Source: Pseudomonadota bacterium | GTDB taxonomy: Bacteria > Pseudomonadota > Alphaproteobacteria > Rhizobiales > Devosiaceae | Length of the DNA stretch: 30,014 bases | Reading direction: 5' to 3' | Assembly: GCA_023433775.1 (NCBI GenBank) | Contig: JAEYTY010000068.1 | Location: 1-30,014, forward strand | Part shown: positions 16,276 through 23,820 of the stretch, piece by piece | How positions within the stretch are numbered: the first letter of the stretch is position 1 | Layout of the letters: every line of letters begins with the position of its first letter | Notes under the pieces: generated by a model | Database searches by the model: none | Told to the model about the DNA's origin: nothing | The model's input: the letters and a program-made list of their open reading frames with translations, nothing else | Made by a program: the position numbers and the translations under genes

Positions 16276-17280
16276 TTACTGCACCGCCGCCAGCATCTCG
16301 TCGATCCAGGCAGCGGAATTGGCGGTGATCTCGTCATCGCTCAGCACAAGGGTCTTTTCCGGCTGCGGCAAGGCGGCAATGGCGGGCTCCAGCGCATCGC
16401 CGAGATCAACGACCGGGAACATCCAATTGGTGGTGGGGATGAGCTTCTGGCCCTCTACGGATGCCAGATAGGCGAGGAATTCCTGCGCCAGTTCCTGCTG
16501 GTCGGACGACTTCAGGATGCCGGCCACTTCGATCTGCGGGAAATGGCCCTCATCAAACAGGGCCGCATGGATAGTATCATCGCCATCGGCCACGATGTGA
16601 TAGGCGGGTGAGGTTGTGTAGGAGAGCGCCATGTCGGCCTCCCCGTCGAGGAACAGGGAATAGCTTTCGCTCCAGCCACGCGTGATGGTGAGAATATGGG
16701 GCTTGAGGCCAGCCCAGATTTCATCGGCGCGATCGCCATAGGCCGCCTTGATCCACAGCACGAGGCCAAGACCGGGGCTGGACGAACGCGGGTCCTGAAT
16801 GACGATCTTGAAATCGTCCGGCAAGGCGATCAGCTCTTCGAACGTGCGCGGCGGATTGGTGACGTTGTCCGCGTCATAGACGAAGGCAAAGTGAGAATAG
16901 TCGAAGGGCACGAACTGCGCGTCCTGCCAGGCGTTGGGCAGCTTCAGATCAGCCAGTTCCAGCCCGTGATCGGCAAAGAGGCCGCTGGCCCGTGCCTCGC
17001 CGGCAATGGCCGTGTCCAGACCAACAAGCACGTCAGCCTGGGTGCTATCGCCTTCAAGCTGCACGCGGCGCAGCGTGCTGATTGCGTCTTCCACGGCGAC
17101 CCATTCGAGGGTGCAATTGCAGGTGGCTTCGAACCCGGTTTTCAGCGCCGGGCCGGGGCCCCATTCGGCGGCAAGGCTGTCATAGGTATAGACAGTGAGG
17201 GTCGGTTTATCCTGGGCAGAAACGGGTGCGGCAACAAGACCGCAAAAGACCGCAAGCGCCAGTGAGGAGTATTTGATCAC
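16276..17280 (-). CDS. thiB: Thiamine ABC transporter periplasmic binding protein
   Basis: The protein is 334 aa. The N-terminus is a Sec signal peptide (LALAVFCGLVAAPVSA, cleavage probably before QDKP). The mature part begins LTVYTYDSLAAEWGPG, characteristic of ThiB, and includes GLDTAI, FDYSHFAFVYD and TRGWSESYSLFL, ligand-pocket regions of the family. Two cysteines (CNC) early in the mature protein could form a disulfide. The start is a GTG at 17280 with an AAGGGAAG ribosome site; the longer frame from 17358 runs into the riboswitch leader. That ribosome site is complementary to an upstream leader segment (see the expression platform). It is the first gene of thiBPQ. Confidence 0.93.
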   Translation of the reverse strand: MIKYSSLALAVFCGLVAAPVSAQDKPTLTVYTYDSLAAEWGPGPALKTGFEATCNCTLEWVAVEDAISTLRRVQLEGDSTQADVLVGLDTAIAGEARASGLFADHGLELADLKLPNAWQDAQFVPFDYSHFAFVYDADNVTNPPRTFEELIALPDDFKIVIQDPRSSSPGLGLVLWIKAAYGDRADEIWAGLKPHILTITRGWSESYSLFLDGEADMALSYTTSPAYHIVADGDDTIHAALFDEGHFPQIEVAGILKSSDQQELAQEFLAYLASVEGQKLIPTTNWMFPVVDLGDALEPAIAALPQPEKTLVLSDDEITANSAAWIDEMLAAVQ

Positions 17281-17288
17281 AGTGATCT

Positions 17289-17322
17289 TCCCTTCATGGG
17301 TGTGCGGCCATGTGTGAAGGGA
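17289..17322 (-). promoter_or_regulatory. Shine-Dalgarno-sequestering hairpin of the TPP riboswitch
   Basis: On the minus strand TCCCTTCA (17322-17315) can pair perfectly over 8 bp with TGAAGGGA (17296-17289), which contains the core of the thiB ribosome binding site. It lies between the TPP aptamer and the GTG start. This is the expected expression platform for translational control: the hairpin forms when TPP is bound and blocks initiation. No terminator-type T-run is present. Confidence 0.65.
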
Positions 17323-17359
17323 TGTGTCAATGGAAGGACGCGACAGCGCCCTTGCCATC

Positions 17360-17448
17360 TCGAACTTCCTCCGCCAGCATGACCTGGTTCAGGTTCAATG
17401 GGTAACTCTCAGCTCCGGCTTGTGACCGGAACACCCCAGCGAGACGCG
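17360..17448 (-). ncRNA. TPP riboswitch (THI box)
   Basis: The minus strand carries the conserved THI-box elements in order: CTGGGGTG, a P3-like GTTCCGG/CCGGAGC stem, CTGAGA (17412-17407), ACCC, TGAACCTGA (17397-17389), then CAGGTCATGCTGGCGGAGG. This closely matches the TPP aptamer consensus. It lies ~80 bases upstream of the thiB start and reads in the same direction, so it should repress thiBPQ when thiamine pyrophosphate is plentiful. Confidence 0.95.
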
Positions 17449-17451
17449 GCG

Positions 17452-17480
17452 AACCTAACGAGAGAATTATGTCTGTGCAA
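17452..17480 (-). promoter_or_regulatory. Candidate promoter of thiBPQ, overlapping the thiN start
   Basis: On the minus strand TTGCAC (17480-17475), a 17-base spacer and TAGGTT (17457-17452) lie just upstream of the TPP aptamer. The start codon of the divergent kinase gene (17469) falls inside the spacer. The -10 box is weak, but little other space exists for the promoter. Confidence 0.45.
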
Positions 17481-18167
17481 GCACCTTCCCCCGACGGCGC
17501 CGATGACCTGAAGCTGGTCTTTGAGCGGCCCCTGGCCATTGTGGGCGGGGGTGCTGTCGATGCTGAACTGCTGCGCGACATTGCTGCCCATGACGTCGCC
17601 CTGGTCGGCGCGGACGGGGGTGGCGACGTGATCGGCGCGGCCGGATTGCTACCCGAAGCCATTATCGGCGACCTCGATTCCCTCGCTGATCGCGACGGCT
17701 GGGAAAGGCGCAGCCGCGTCATCCACATTCCCGAACAGCAGACCACCGATTTCCAGAAAGCGCTCTATTCGACCCGGGCGCCCGTGACCCTGGCGCTGGG
17801 CATGACCGGCAAGCGGCTCGACCATACGCTGGCCGCGCTGAGCGCTGCATTACAAGTGGCCCATGAACGGCAATTGCTGCTGGTGGACGAGGTGGATGTG
17901 GCACTGGCGACGACGGGGAAATTCACATTCTCTGCCCAGGCGGGCGAACGGGTTTCCATCCATCCGCTGCTGCCCATCGACTTCACGTCATCAGAGGGTC
18001 TCGTCTATCCGCTGCATGGATTGCACATGGCCCCGGGCGGCATGTTGGGCACGTCCAATGCGGCGATGGGCGGCATGGTCGAAATCGTGCCAAAGGACGA
18101 GACGCCATGGCTGCTGATCCTCAGCCGGGATCGGCTCTGGGATCTGATGGCAGCCTGCGGCGGCTGA
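17469..18167 (+). CDS. thiN: Thiamine pyrophosphokinase
   Basis: The protein is 232 aa and transfers pyrophosphate from ATP to thiamine, making TPP, the ligand of the adjacent riboswitch. The TPK fold shows LAIVGGGAVD, ALVGADGGGD, the metal/substrate motif GDLDS at residues 67-71, QTTDFQKAL and GMTGKRLDHTL. The C-terminal thiamine-binding beta domain follows (FSAQAGERVSI, then GLVYPLHG). The ATG at 17469 is the first in frame and has only a weak ribosome site. It is transcribed divergently from thiBPQ; its own promoter must lie antisense to the riboswitch region. Pairing of uptake and pyrophosphorylation genes suggests a thiamine-salvage locus. The stop lies 6 bases from the convergent ABC exporter. 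Confidence 0.9.
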   Translation: MSVQAPSPDGADDLKLVFERPLAIVGGGAVDAELLRDIAAHDVALVGADGGGDVIGAAGLLPEAIIGDLDSLADRDGWERRSRVIHIPEQQTTDFQKALYSTRAPVTLALGMTGKRLDHTLAALSAALQVAHERQLLLVDEVDVALATTGKFTFSAQAGERVSIHPLLPIDFTSSEGLVYPLHGLHMAPGGMLGTSNAAMGGMVEIVPKDETPWLLILSRDRLWDLMAACGG

Positions 18168-18173
18168 CCCGGC

Positions 18174-19982
18174 CTATGCGTCCCTGAACTGCAGCTTGGC
18201 CAGCTCGGCATAGCGGCCACCCTTGGCCACCAATTGGTCATGGGTGCCCTGATCGATAACCCGGCCGCCATCGAGCACGAGGATCTTGTCGGCATCGCGA
18301 ATGGTGGCGAGGCGGTGGGCGATGACGAGGGTCGTGCGGCCCTCCATCAGATGCTCCAGCGCTGTCTGCACCAGCCGCTCGCTCTGCGCGTCGAGCGCGC
18401 TGGTGGCCTCATCGAGCAGCAGGATGGGTGCATTCTTGAGAATGGCGCGGGCAATGGCCAGGCGCTGCTTTTGCCCGCCCGACAGCATAACGCCGCGCTC
18501 ACCCACCAAGGTCTCATAACCCCGCGGCAGATCGGCGACGAAGCCATCGACCAGCGCGGCTTTGGCCGCGGCAATCACTTCGTCCATGCCGGCATCGGGT
18601 TTGCCGAAGCGGATATTGTCGGCAATCGTCCCGGCGAAAATTGTCGGTTCCTGCTCGACATAGGCGAAGCGCTTGCGCAGGTCTTCGAGCCGCACCTGCC
18701 GGACATCGACGCCGTCGACGCTGATGCTGCCCGAGGACACGTCATAAAAGCGCTGCAGCAGGGAGAGCGTGGTGGACTTGCCCGAGCCCGAGGGGCCAAC
18801 CAGCGCCACCGTCTCACCCTTGGCGAGGGTGAAGCTAAGATCAGTCAGGACAAGCTCTGGCGCCGACGGATCATAAGCGAAATTGACATGGTCGAAACTG
18901 ACCGTGCCCAGCGGCTGGGCGGGCAAGTCGACTGGATTTTCCGGATCGCGGATGACCGCTTCGGTATCGAGAATTTCTGTCAGCCGCTCGGTGGCGCCGG
19001 CAACCGTCTGCAGCGTGCCCAGCACTTCGGACACATTGGTGAGCGCGCCGGAGGCCATCAGCGCATAGACGAGGAACTGCGTCAGCTGCCCGGCGGTGAC
19101 CGTGCCGTCAAACACCGAGCGCGCGCCCCACCAGACGAGACCGACCAGCGCACAGGTGCCAAGGAAAATGACCAGCGCCACCAGGATGGAGCGCGCACCC
19201 AGCCGGCGCACTTCGGCGCGATAGCTGGATTCGCTGTGGACATCATAAACATGAGCCTGCTGCGCTTCCTGGGTGAAGGCCTTGACCGTGCGGGTCGCGC
19301 CGAGCATTTCGGTGGCCATGGCCGAAAGATCGGCCAGCGCATCCTGCGTCTGCCGCGACATGCCGCGCAGGCGCCGCGCGTAGAAAATGACCGGCACGAT
19401 TATGGCGGGCACGGCGATGACCACGGCCAGAGTCAGCGCCGGACTGGTGAGGATCATCATGATCAGCGCGCCGATAATGGTGACCATGGAGCGCAGCGCC
19501 AGCGAGAAGCTGGAGCCGACCGCGCCACGAATGACCGCTACGTCGCCATTGAGGCGGCTGGTCAGCTCGCCTACGCGATGGGTATCAAAATAGCGGGCGT
19601 CGAGCCCCAACAGATGCACGAAAACGGCCTGGCGCAGATCGGCCAGCACGCGTTCGCCAATGACGGAAATGAAATAGAAGCGCGCGCCACTGGCAATGGC
19701 CATGACAAACGCAATGCCGATGATCAGCCAGCCATAGCGCCCGACATTTTCAAGGTTCTGCGCGATAAAGCCTTCGTCGATGGCGCCGCCCAGCGCCGCC
19801 GGAATGGCCAGGGAGGCAACAGCGGAGACCAAAAGGAATATGACCGTGAGCGTGAGCCGCACCGGATAGGCCAGCATGAAGGGCACAAGCCGGCGCAGGG
19901 GCTGGAGGCGGCGAGACTCGGGGGTCTGTTCGGGAATGATTTTTTCGGGATTGGCCTCAACAGGCACGGCCTGGTCTGTCAT
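18174..19982 (-). CDS. MsbA-like ABC exporter (fused permease-ATPase)
   Basis: The protein is 602 aa: a half-exporter that should act as a homodimer in the inner membrane. Six transmembrane helices occupy ~35-315, starting at LVPFMLAYPVRLTLTVIFLL. The nucleotide-binding domain begins near 355: Walker A GPSGSGKST, a Q-loop, signature LSGGQKQR, Walker B ILLLDEATSALD and the switch in VIAHRLATI. The N-terminus is a short Pro/Glu-rich tail. The ATG at 19982 was chosen; the frame extends to 20189, but that runs through the rpmE promoter region. The substrate (lipid, drug or other) cannot be told. It is divergent from rpmE, the same arrangement I associate with related Rhizobiales. Confidence 0.9.
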   Translation of the reverse strand: MTDQAVPVEANPEKIIPEQTPESRRLQPLRRLVPFMLAYPVRLTLTVIFLLVSAVASLAIPAALGGAIDEGFIAQNLENVGRYGWLIIGIAFVMAIASGARFYFISVIGERVLADLRQAVFVHLLGLDARYFDTHRVGELTSRLNGDVAVIRGAVGSSFSLALRSMVTIIGALIMMILTSPALTLAVVIAVPAIIVPVIFYARRLRGMSRQTQDALADLSAMATEMLGATRTVKAFTQEAQQAHVYDVHSESSYRAEVRRLGARSILVALVIFLGTCALVGLVWWGARSVFDGTVTAGQLTQFLVYALMASGALTNVSEVLGTLQTVAGATERLTEILDTEAVIRDPENPVDLPAQPLGTVSFDHVNFAYDPSAPELVLTDLSFTLAKGETVALVGPSGSGKSTTLSLLQRFYDVSSGSISVDGVDVRQVRLEDLRKRFAYVEQEPTIFAGTIADNIRFGKPDAGMDEVIAAAKAALVDGFVADLPRGYETLVGERGVMLSGGQKQRLAIARAILKNAPILLLDEATSALDAQSERLVQTALEHLMEGRTTLVIAHRLATIRDADKILVLDGGRVIDQGTHDQLVAKGGRYAELAKLQFRDA

Positions 19983-20194
19983 AGCTTGAATACGCCGCTC
20001 TGTTACTGGGCCAACCGCTCTGCGGCACTGCCCCGATATAGGACCTGCACGGCCATGCAGCAACAGGGGCCGTACGGGCAAAATTGACGCGCACCCGCAC
20101 TTGCGGTTTGCCACCCGTTGCTGTAGGAAGCCGCCGAATAGAGATTTCCTGCTCTCCGGGCGCTGCGGCGCCCGTTTGATTTGAGGCAAGTGCG

Positions 20195-20416
20195 ATGAAG
20201 AACGACATCCATCCCGACTACCACACCATCAAGGTCGTGATGACCGACGGCACCACCTATGAGACCCGTTCGACCTACGGCAAGGAAGGCGACACCCTTC
20301 AGCTCGACATCGACCCCAAGACCCATCCCGCCTGGACCGGCGGCACGGGCCAGCTGATGGACCGCGGCGGTCGCGTCTCGCGCTTCAAGGAGCGCTTCAA
20401 GGGCCTCGGCCTCTAA
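20195..20416 (+). CDS. rpmE: 50S ribosomal protein L31
   Basis: The protein is 73 aa, normal size for bacterial L31. It starts MKNDIHPDYHTIKVVMTDGT and contains THPAWTGG and GGRVSRFKERF. There are no cysteines, so it is a zinc-free form. GAGGCAAG lies a few bases before the ATG. It is monocistronic, with an intrinsic terminator right after. Confidence 0.97.
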   Translation: MKNDIHPDYHTIKVVMTDGTTYETRSTYGKEGDTLQLDIDPKTHPAWTGGTGQLMDRGGRVSRFKERFKGLGL

Positions 20417-20438
20417 GCCATTCACTGGCAACAAATTC

Positions 20439-20472
20439 AAAGCCCGGCCATCGCGCCGGGCTTTTTGTTTTT
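20439..20472 (+). terminator. Rho-independent terminator of rpmE
   Basis: AAAGCCCGGC (20439-20448) and GCCGGGCTTT (20455-20464) form a perfect 10-bp stem, loop CATCGC, followed by TTGTTTTT. Confidence 0.95.
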
Positions 20473-20504
20473 GGGGATTTGAAGGTTTGGCTCGCGCGGA
20501 GCAG

Positions 20505-21023
20505 CTATGCCCGCACGAAAGCGGCCTTGAGGCGCGCCAGCTGATCCGCAATGCCATTGGCCATGCCGGCGGTCGGCTCGGGCAGGTTGCCGCGCTCCAG
20601 CGCATCGAGCTGGATCACCCGCTCGAACAGGCGATCGCCCTTGTCGATATAGTCGCGCAACCGCTCGGGCAGTAGATCATAGCCCGGCCCGCCCCGCTGC
20701 GATGGCGTGGCTGAAAACTTGACCTTCTCCTTTTCGGAGCGGGCATTTTCGCGGGTGATTTCGCCTTCATTGACCGCGCGCTGCAGCAGTAGCCATGAGG
20801 CAAGCTGCATCAGCCTTGTCGTCAACCGCATGGATTCGGTGGCGTAGAGAAAGGCAGCCTCGCGCGGCAATACGCGGCTGTCGTGCCGGCCCTCTTCATC
20901 GAGATAGCCCGCGACAGTTTCGATCAGCGTCATGCCTTCGCGATACAGCGCCTCGAACCCGCTCGACGCAACAATGCGCGGGCCGATTGCAATCGCTTCG
21001 CTCGTTTCACCAGGATCGGGCAC
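20505..21023 (-). CDS. rcdA: RcdA-type protein (DUF1465), regulator of CtrA degradation
   Basis: All-helical protein of about 172 aa with AFLYATESMRLTTRLMQLASWLLLQRAVNEGE, the hallmark stretch of DUF1465. In Caulobacter this family is RcdA, an adaptor that helps deliver CtrA and other substrates to ClpXP during the cell cycle; here the role is inferred from homology. Two starts are possible. The GTG at 21023 has GGAGG four bases upstream and gives the N-terminal length I expect. The ATG at 21074 would add 17 residues without a clear ribosome site. I prefer the GTG. The C-terminus ends after a flexible tail (QLARLKAAFVRA). It is convergent with rpmE. Confidence 0.82.
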   Translation of the reverse strand: MPDPGETSEAIAIGPRIVASSGFEALYREGMTLIETVAGYLDEEGRHDSRVLPREAAFLYATESMRLTTRLMQLASWLLLQRAVNEGEITRENARSEKEKVKFSATPSQRGGPGYDLLPERLRDYIDKGDRLFERVIQLDALERGNLPEPTAGMANGIADQLARLKAAFVRA

Positions 21024-21132
21024 GGCTCCTCCAATATTGGGCGCCACTTTACGCCAAAGGCCGCCACGCGTCATCCGGCCGATGCCGCTATTCTAAAGAA
21101 CTGGTTTAGGGGAAGGTTGCAGCGCCATGGCT

Positions 21133-21165
21133 GAAAAAGAAAAAGAGCCACACGGGTGCGGCTCT
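21133..21165 (-). terminator. Rho-independent terminator, minus strand
   Basis: On the minus strand AGAGCC-g-CAC pairs with GTG-t-GGCTCT (21165-21144), and is followed by TTTTTCTTTTT (21144-21134). It would stop transcription arriving from the small membrane gene before it reaches rcdA. Confidence 0.85.
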
Positions 21166-21188
21166 CGAAGTTAACAGGGAGGCGTCAA

Positions 21189-21231
21189 ACAGAGGGAGAA
21201 ACCACTCTGTAAAATTCAGAACAATCTGAAT
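21189..21231. other. Two hairpins in an AT-rich intergenic stretch
   Basis: ACAGAG/CTCTGT (from ~21189) and ATTCAGA-ACAA-TCTGAAT (21214-21231) are perfect short palindromes between the small membrane gene and its terminator. The second reads ATTCAGA-TTGT-TCTGAAT-TTTA on the minus strand and could be a weak additional terminator or an RNA-protecting stem. Confidence 0.45.
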
Positions 21232-21296
21232 AATGAGACCCTAACGCGAATAGATTAATCCGATGTTAAGAGGACGCGATTTCTTAACCGTCCGAT

Positions 21297-21563
21297 TTAA
21301 CGCCTGATTTCATATGTCGAGTAGTCCTGGACAGGATTTTTGCGCAGGTTCCAGAAATCGGAGCGGCGCTGCCGCGCAGCCAGCAATTGCCGCATGAAGA
21401 TCTGAACCGGCTCGGCGAGCCATGCGCGCTCAAACGCAGTACGCGGCGGCTTCAGCCTGGCATGAGGTTCATCGTGGACAGGCGAGGACAAAATGACGGA
21501 TTCGAGCATGTAGAGCCCGGCCAGCGTCAGCAGCACCGCAATTCCAAAGAGGTCCCAATTCAT
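21297..21563 (-). CDS. Small single-span membrane protein of unknown function
   Basis: The protein is 88 aa. An N-terminal hydrophobic helix (LFGIAVLLTLAGLYMLESVIL, residues ~4-24, seen here in part) is followed by a basic cytoplasm-like tail ending in YSTYEIRR. The ATG at 21563 has AAGGAG at an ideal 7-base spacing; the longer frame from 21587 was rejected. I do not recognise a family. The strong ribosome site and a downstream terminator on the same strand support a real gene. Confidence 0.7.
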   Translation of the reverse strand: MNWDLFGIAVLLTLAGLYMLESVILSSPVHDEPHARLKPPRTAFERAWLAEPVQIFMRQLLAARQRRSDFWNLRKNPVQDYSTYEIRR

Positions 21564-21668
21564 TCCGCAACTCCTTGTACTGAGCAAAAACTCTAGCCCG
21601 GCAACACGGAACGGTGAACGCTAACCTCCTGTTAATATTAATAGCGTCAACGCTGCGCCAACTTTGTC

Positions 21669-21851
21669 CTATAGTTTGAAGACAGCGTCTGCCGCCTTGC
21701 GGGTGTTGTCGCGCGCCGAAATGGCGGCCCTCAGCCGTTCGATTTCGGCCTCAAGCTGGCCGATGCGCGCCTCGAGCTCGCTGACCGACAATGTGTCGAG
21801 CACCATGCCAACCTCGTGGACCGATTTGGGCTTCCGGATTTCCTCATCCAT
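21669..21851 (-). CDS. DUF1192 family protein
   Basis: Small soluble protein of 60 aa. An acidic start (MDEEIRKPKS) and VGMVLDTLSVSELEARI lead into a coiled-coil helix (LEAEIERLRAAIS) and a short tail KAADAVFKL. This size and the LSVSEL start of the coil match DUF1192, a widespread alphaproteobacterial family of unknown function. The ATG at 21851 has AGGGAG at a 7-base spacing. It is divergent from the quinone oxidoreductase with only 77 bases between the starts. Confidence 0.88.
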   Translation of the reverse strand: MDEEIRKPKSVHEVGMVLDTLSVSELEARIGQLEAEIERLRAAISARDNTRKAADAVFKL

Positions 21852-21928
21852 GTCTTGTCTCCCTGCTGAACCAACAGGATGAACGCGGCGGGCTTGCCGG
21901 GCAAGCCATGATGCGCGACCATCGCGCC

Positions 21929-22951
21929 ATGACTTTACCATCCGACATGCTTGCCATTGCCATCACCGCCCCCGGTGGACCCGAAGTGCTCGCCACCCAG
22001 CGCGTGCCGATACCGACCCTGGGGGCCCAGGATGTTCTCATCCGCGTTGCCGCTGCAGGCGTCAACGGCCCCGACCTCGCGCAGCGGCGCGGGCAATATG
22101 ACCCGCCGCCGGGCGCCTCGCCCATTCTCGGGCTGGAAGTGGCCGGCGAAATTGTCGCCTGTGGGCCGGAGGTTACTGGCTTCAAGCCCGGCGACCGGGT
22201 GATGGCGCTGTGCAATGGCGGCGGCTATGCCGAATATGTCGCCGTGCCATTCGGACAGGTTTTGCCCATTTCGCCCGACTGGTCATTCGCCGAAGCCGCC
22301 TCCCTGCCCGAGACCTGGTTCACAGTGACCCAGACGCTGGTGATGCGCGCGGGCCTTGGCGCCGGAATGACCGTGCTGGTGCATGGCGCCGCGGGCGGCA
22401 TTGGCAGTGCCGCGCTTCAGATCAGCACCATTCTGGGCGCAAAGCCCATCGGCGTGGTCTCGCAGGCTGAAAAGGTCGAGCATTGCAAGGCGCTGGGCGC
22501 CGTCGCCGTCATCAATCGGCTGACCGAGAATATTGCCGAGCGGGTGATGGACATCACCGGCGGCAAAGGTGTTGATCGCGTGGTTGATCTGGTTGGCGGA
22601 GACATGGCCGCGATCAATATCGCGGCCTCGGCGCGCGGCGGACATATCGTGCAGGTCTCAACGCTTGAGGGCAGCACGGCCAGCGTGCCGCTCCGCCAGA
22701 TGATGGCCAGGGACCTGACGCTTTCCGGCTCCACCCTGCGCCCCCAAAGCGCTGCCACCAAGGCCGCTATCGCCAGCCGCATTCGCAATGACCTGCTGCC
22801 GACCCTCTTCGGCCCCAGTGGCAAGCGCCCGACCATCACCACTTTTACGCTGGAAAAGGCTGCCGACGCCCACGCAACGATGGAGAGCCGGCGACATGTC
22901 GGCAAATTGATCCTGCTGACCGCATTCGGCGCCGGGGAAAGCCCGACATAA
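21929..22951 (+). CDS. NAD(P)H quinone oxidoreductase, zinc-free MDR family (PIG3-like)
   Basis: Medium-chain reductase of about 340 aa. A GroES-like N-domain (PGGPEVLATQRVP, GVNGPDLAQRRGQYDPP, LGLEVAGEI) precedes a Rossmann domain with the NADP motif HGAAGGIGSAALQ. Catalytic zinc ligands are absent, as in quinone oxidoreductases that use NADPH to reduce quinones or enones. The motif set is closest to the TP53I3/PIG3 branch. Starts at 21908, 21911, 21929 and 21947 are all in frame with no decisive ribosome site; 21929 gives the usual N-terminal length. The physiological substrate is unknown. Confidence 0.9.
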   Translation: MTLPSDMLAIAITAPGGPEVLATQRVPIPTLGAQDVLIRVAAAGVNGPDLAQRRGQYDPPPGASPILGLEVAGEIVACGPEVTGFKPGDRVMALCNGGGYAEYVAVPFGQVLPISPDWSFAEAASLPETWFTVTQTLVMRAGLGAGMTVLVHGAAGGIGSAALQISTILGAKPIGVVSQAEKVEHCKALGAVAVINRLTENIAERVMDITGGKGVDRVVDLVGGDMAAINIAASARGGHIVQVSTLEGSTASVPLRQMMARDLTLSGSTLRPQSAATKAAIASRIRNDLLPTLFGPSGKRPTITTFTLEKAADAHATMESRRHVGKLILLTAFGAGESPT

Positions 22952-23067
22952 ACATTGCGGATCGGCCAGCAAAACCATATATTGGCGTCAGTTCCCCCTC
23001 AGCATTTGGCTAAAGAGGCGGAGCGGCCCGGAGGAAAACCGGCCGCGCCAGCAGGAGAAATTTAACC

Positions 23068-23802
23068 ATGTCCCAGTCCCTTCTGATGCCCAAGGCGACC
23101 GCCGTCTGGCTGGTGGACAATACTGCCCTGTCCTTCGAGCAGATCGCCGCCTTCTGCACGCTGCATCCGCTTGAGGTGCAGGGTATTGCCGATGGCGACG
23201 TCGCCGGCGGCATCATGGGCGTCAACCCGATCCAGAATGGCCAGCTGACCCGCGAAGAAATCGAAAAGGCCGAGGGCGACCCGAGCTATCGCATGAAGGT
23301 CAGCGAGCCCAAGGTTCGCGTTGCCGCCGTCAAGCGCAAGGGCCCGCGCTATACCCCGATTTCCCGCCGCAATGAGCGCCCCAATGCCATTCGCTGGCTG
23401 GTGCGCAACCACCCCGAACTCAAGGACGCCCAGATCATGCGTCTGGTCGGCACCACCAAGTCGACCATTGAATCGGTGCGTGAGAACAGCCACTGGAATT
23501 CGGCCAACCTGACCCCGATGGACCCGGTGACGCTCGGCCTTTGCAGCCAGATCGACCTCGATCTCGAAGTGAAGCGCGCATCCAAGGATGCCGTGCGCAC
23601 CGAAGATGCCGAAGAAGGCATCACGCTGATGACCGCCGAGGAAGCGCTGGCACGTGCCGGTGGCCGCGGCCATGACGATGTGCAGGGCAGCACCTTTGAA
23701 GATGGCGATACCCATCGCGAGCCGGCTCCGGACGAAGAGTTCGACGCGGCTTCCGTTTTTGCCAAGCTCAAGACGCTCAAGTCTGACAACGCCGACGAAT
23801 AA
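23068..23802 (+). CDS. DUF1013 / TrcR-type cell-cycle regulator
   Basis: The protein is 244 aa. The N-domain (ATAVWLVDNTALSFEQIAAFC, then HPLEVQGIADG) looks like a helix-turn-helix. A second such unit follows at ~105-145 (NAIRWLVRNHPELKDAQIM, then RLVGTTKSTIESVRE). The C-terminal third is acidic and probably disordered. This matches DUF1013, conserved across Alphaproteobacteria. From memory, the Caulobacter member TrcR associates with RNA polymerase and is linked to cell-cycle transcription. The ATG at 23068 has AGGAG upstream. It stands between a reductase and the broken antiporter, with 115 bases of upstream intergenic DNA that probably holds its own promoter. Confidence 0.85.
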   Translation: MSQSLLMPKATAVWLVDNTALSFEQIAAFCTLHPLEVQGIADGDVAGGIMGVNPIQNGQLTREEIEKAEGDPSYRMKVSEPKVRVAAVKRKGPRYTPISRRNERPNAIRWLVRNHPELKDAQIMRLVGTTKSTIESVRENSHWNSANLTPMDPVTLGLCSQIDLDLEVKRASKDAVRTEDAEEGITLMTAEEALARAGGRGHDDVQGSTFEDGDTHREPAPDEEFDAASVFAKLKTLKSDNADE

Positions 23803-23820
23803 TCAATCGGGGCCAGCAGA

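Noticed and set aside
20084..20129. Possible rpmE promoter (TTGACG or TTGCGG with 17-base spacing)
   Set aside because: Neither candidate has an acceptable -10 box.
21127..21174. 15-residue frame MAEKEKEPHGCGSRS on the plus strand
   Set aside because: It coincides exactly with the minus-strand terminator hairpin and its A/T run.
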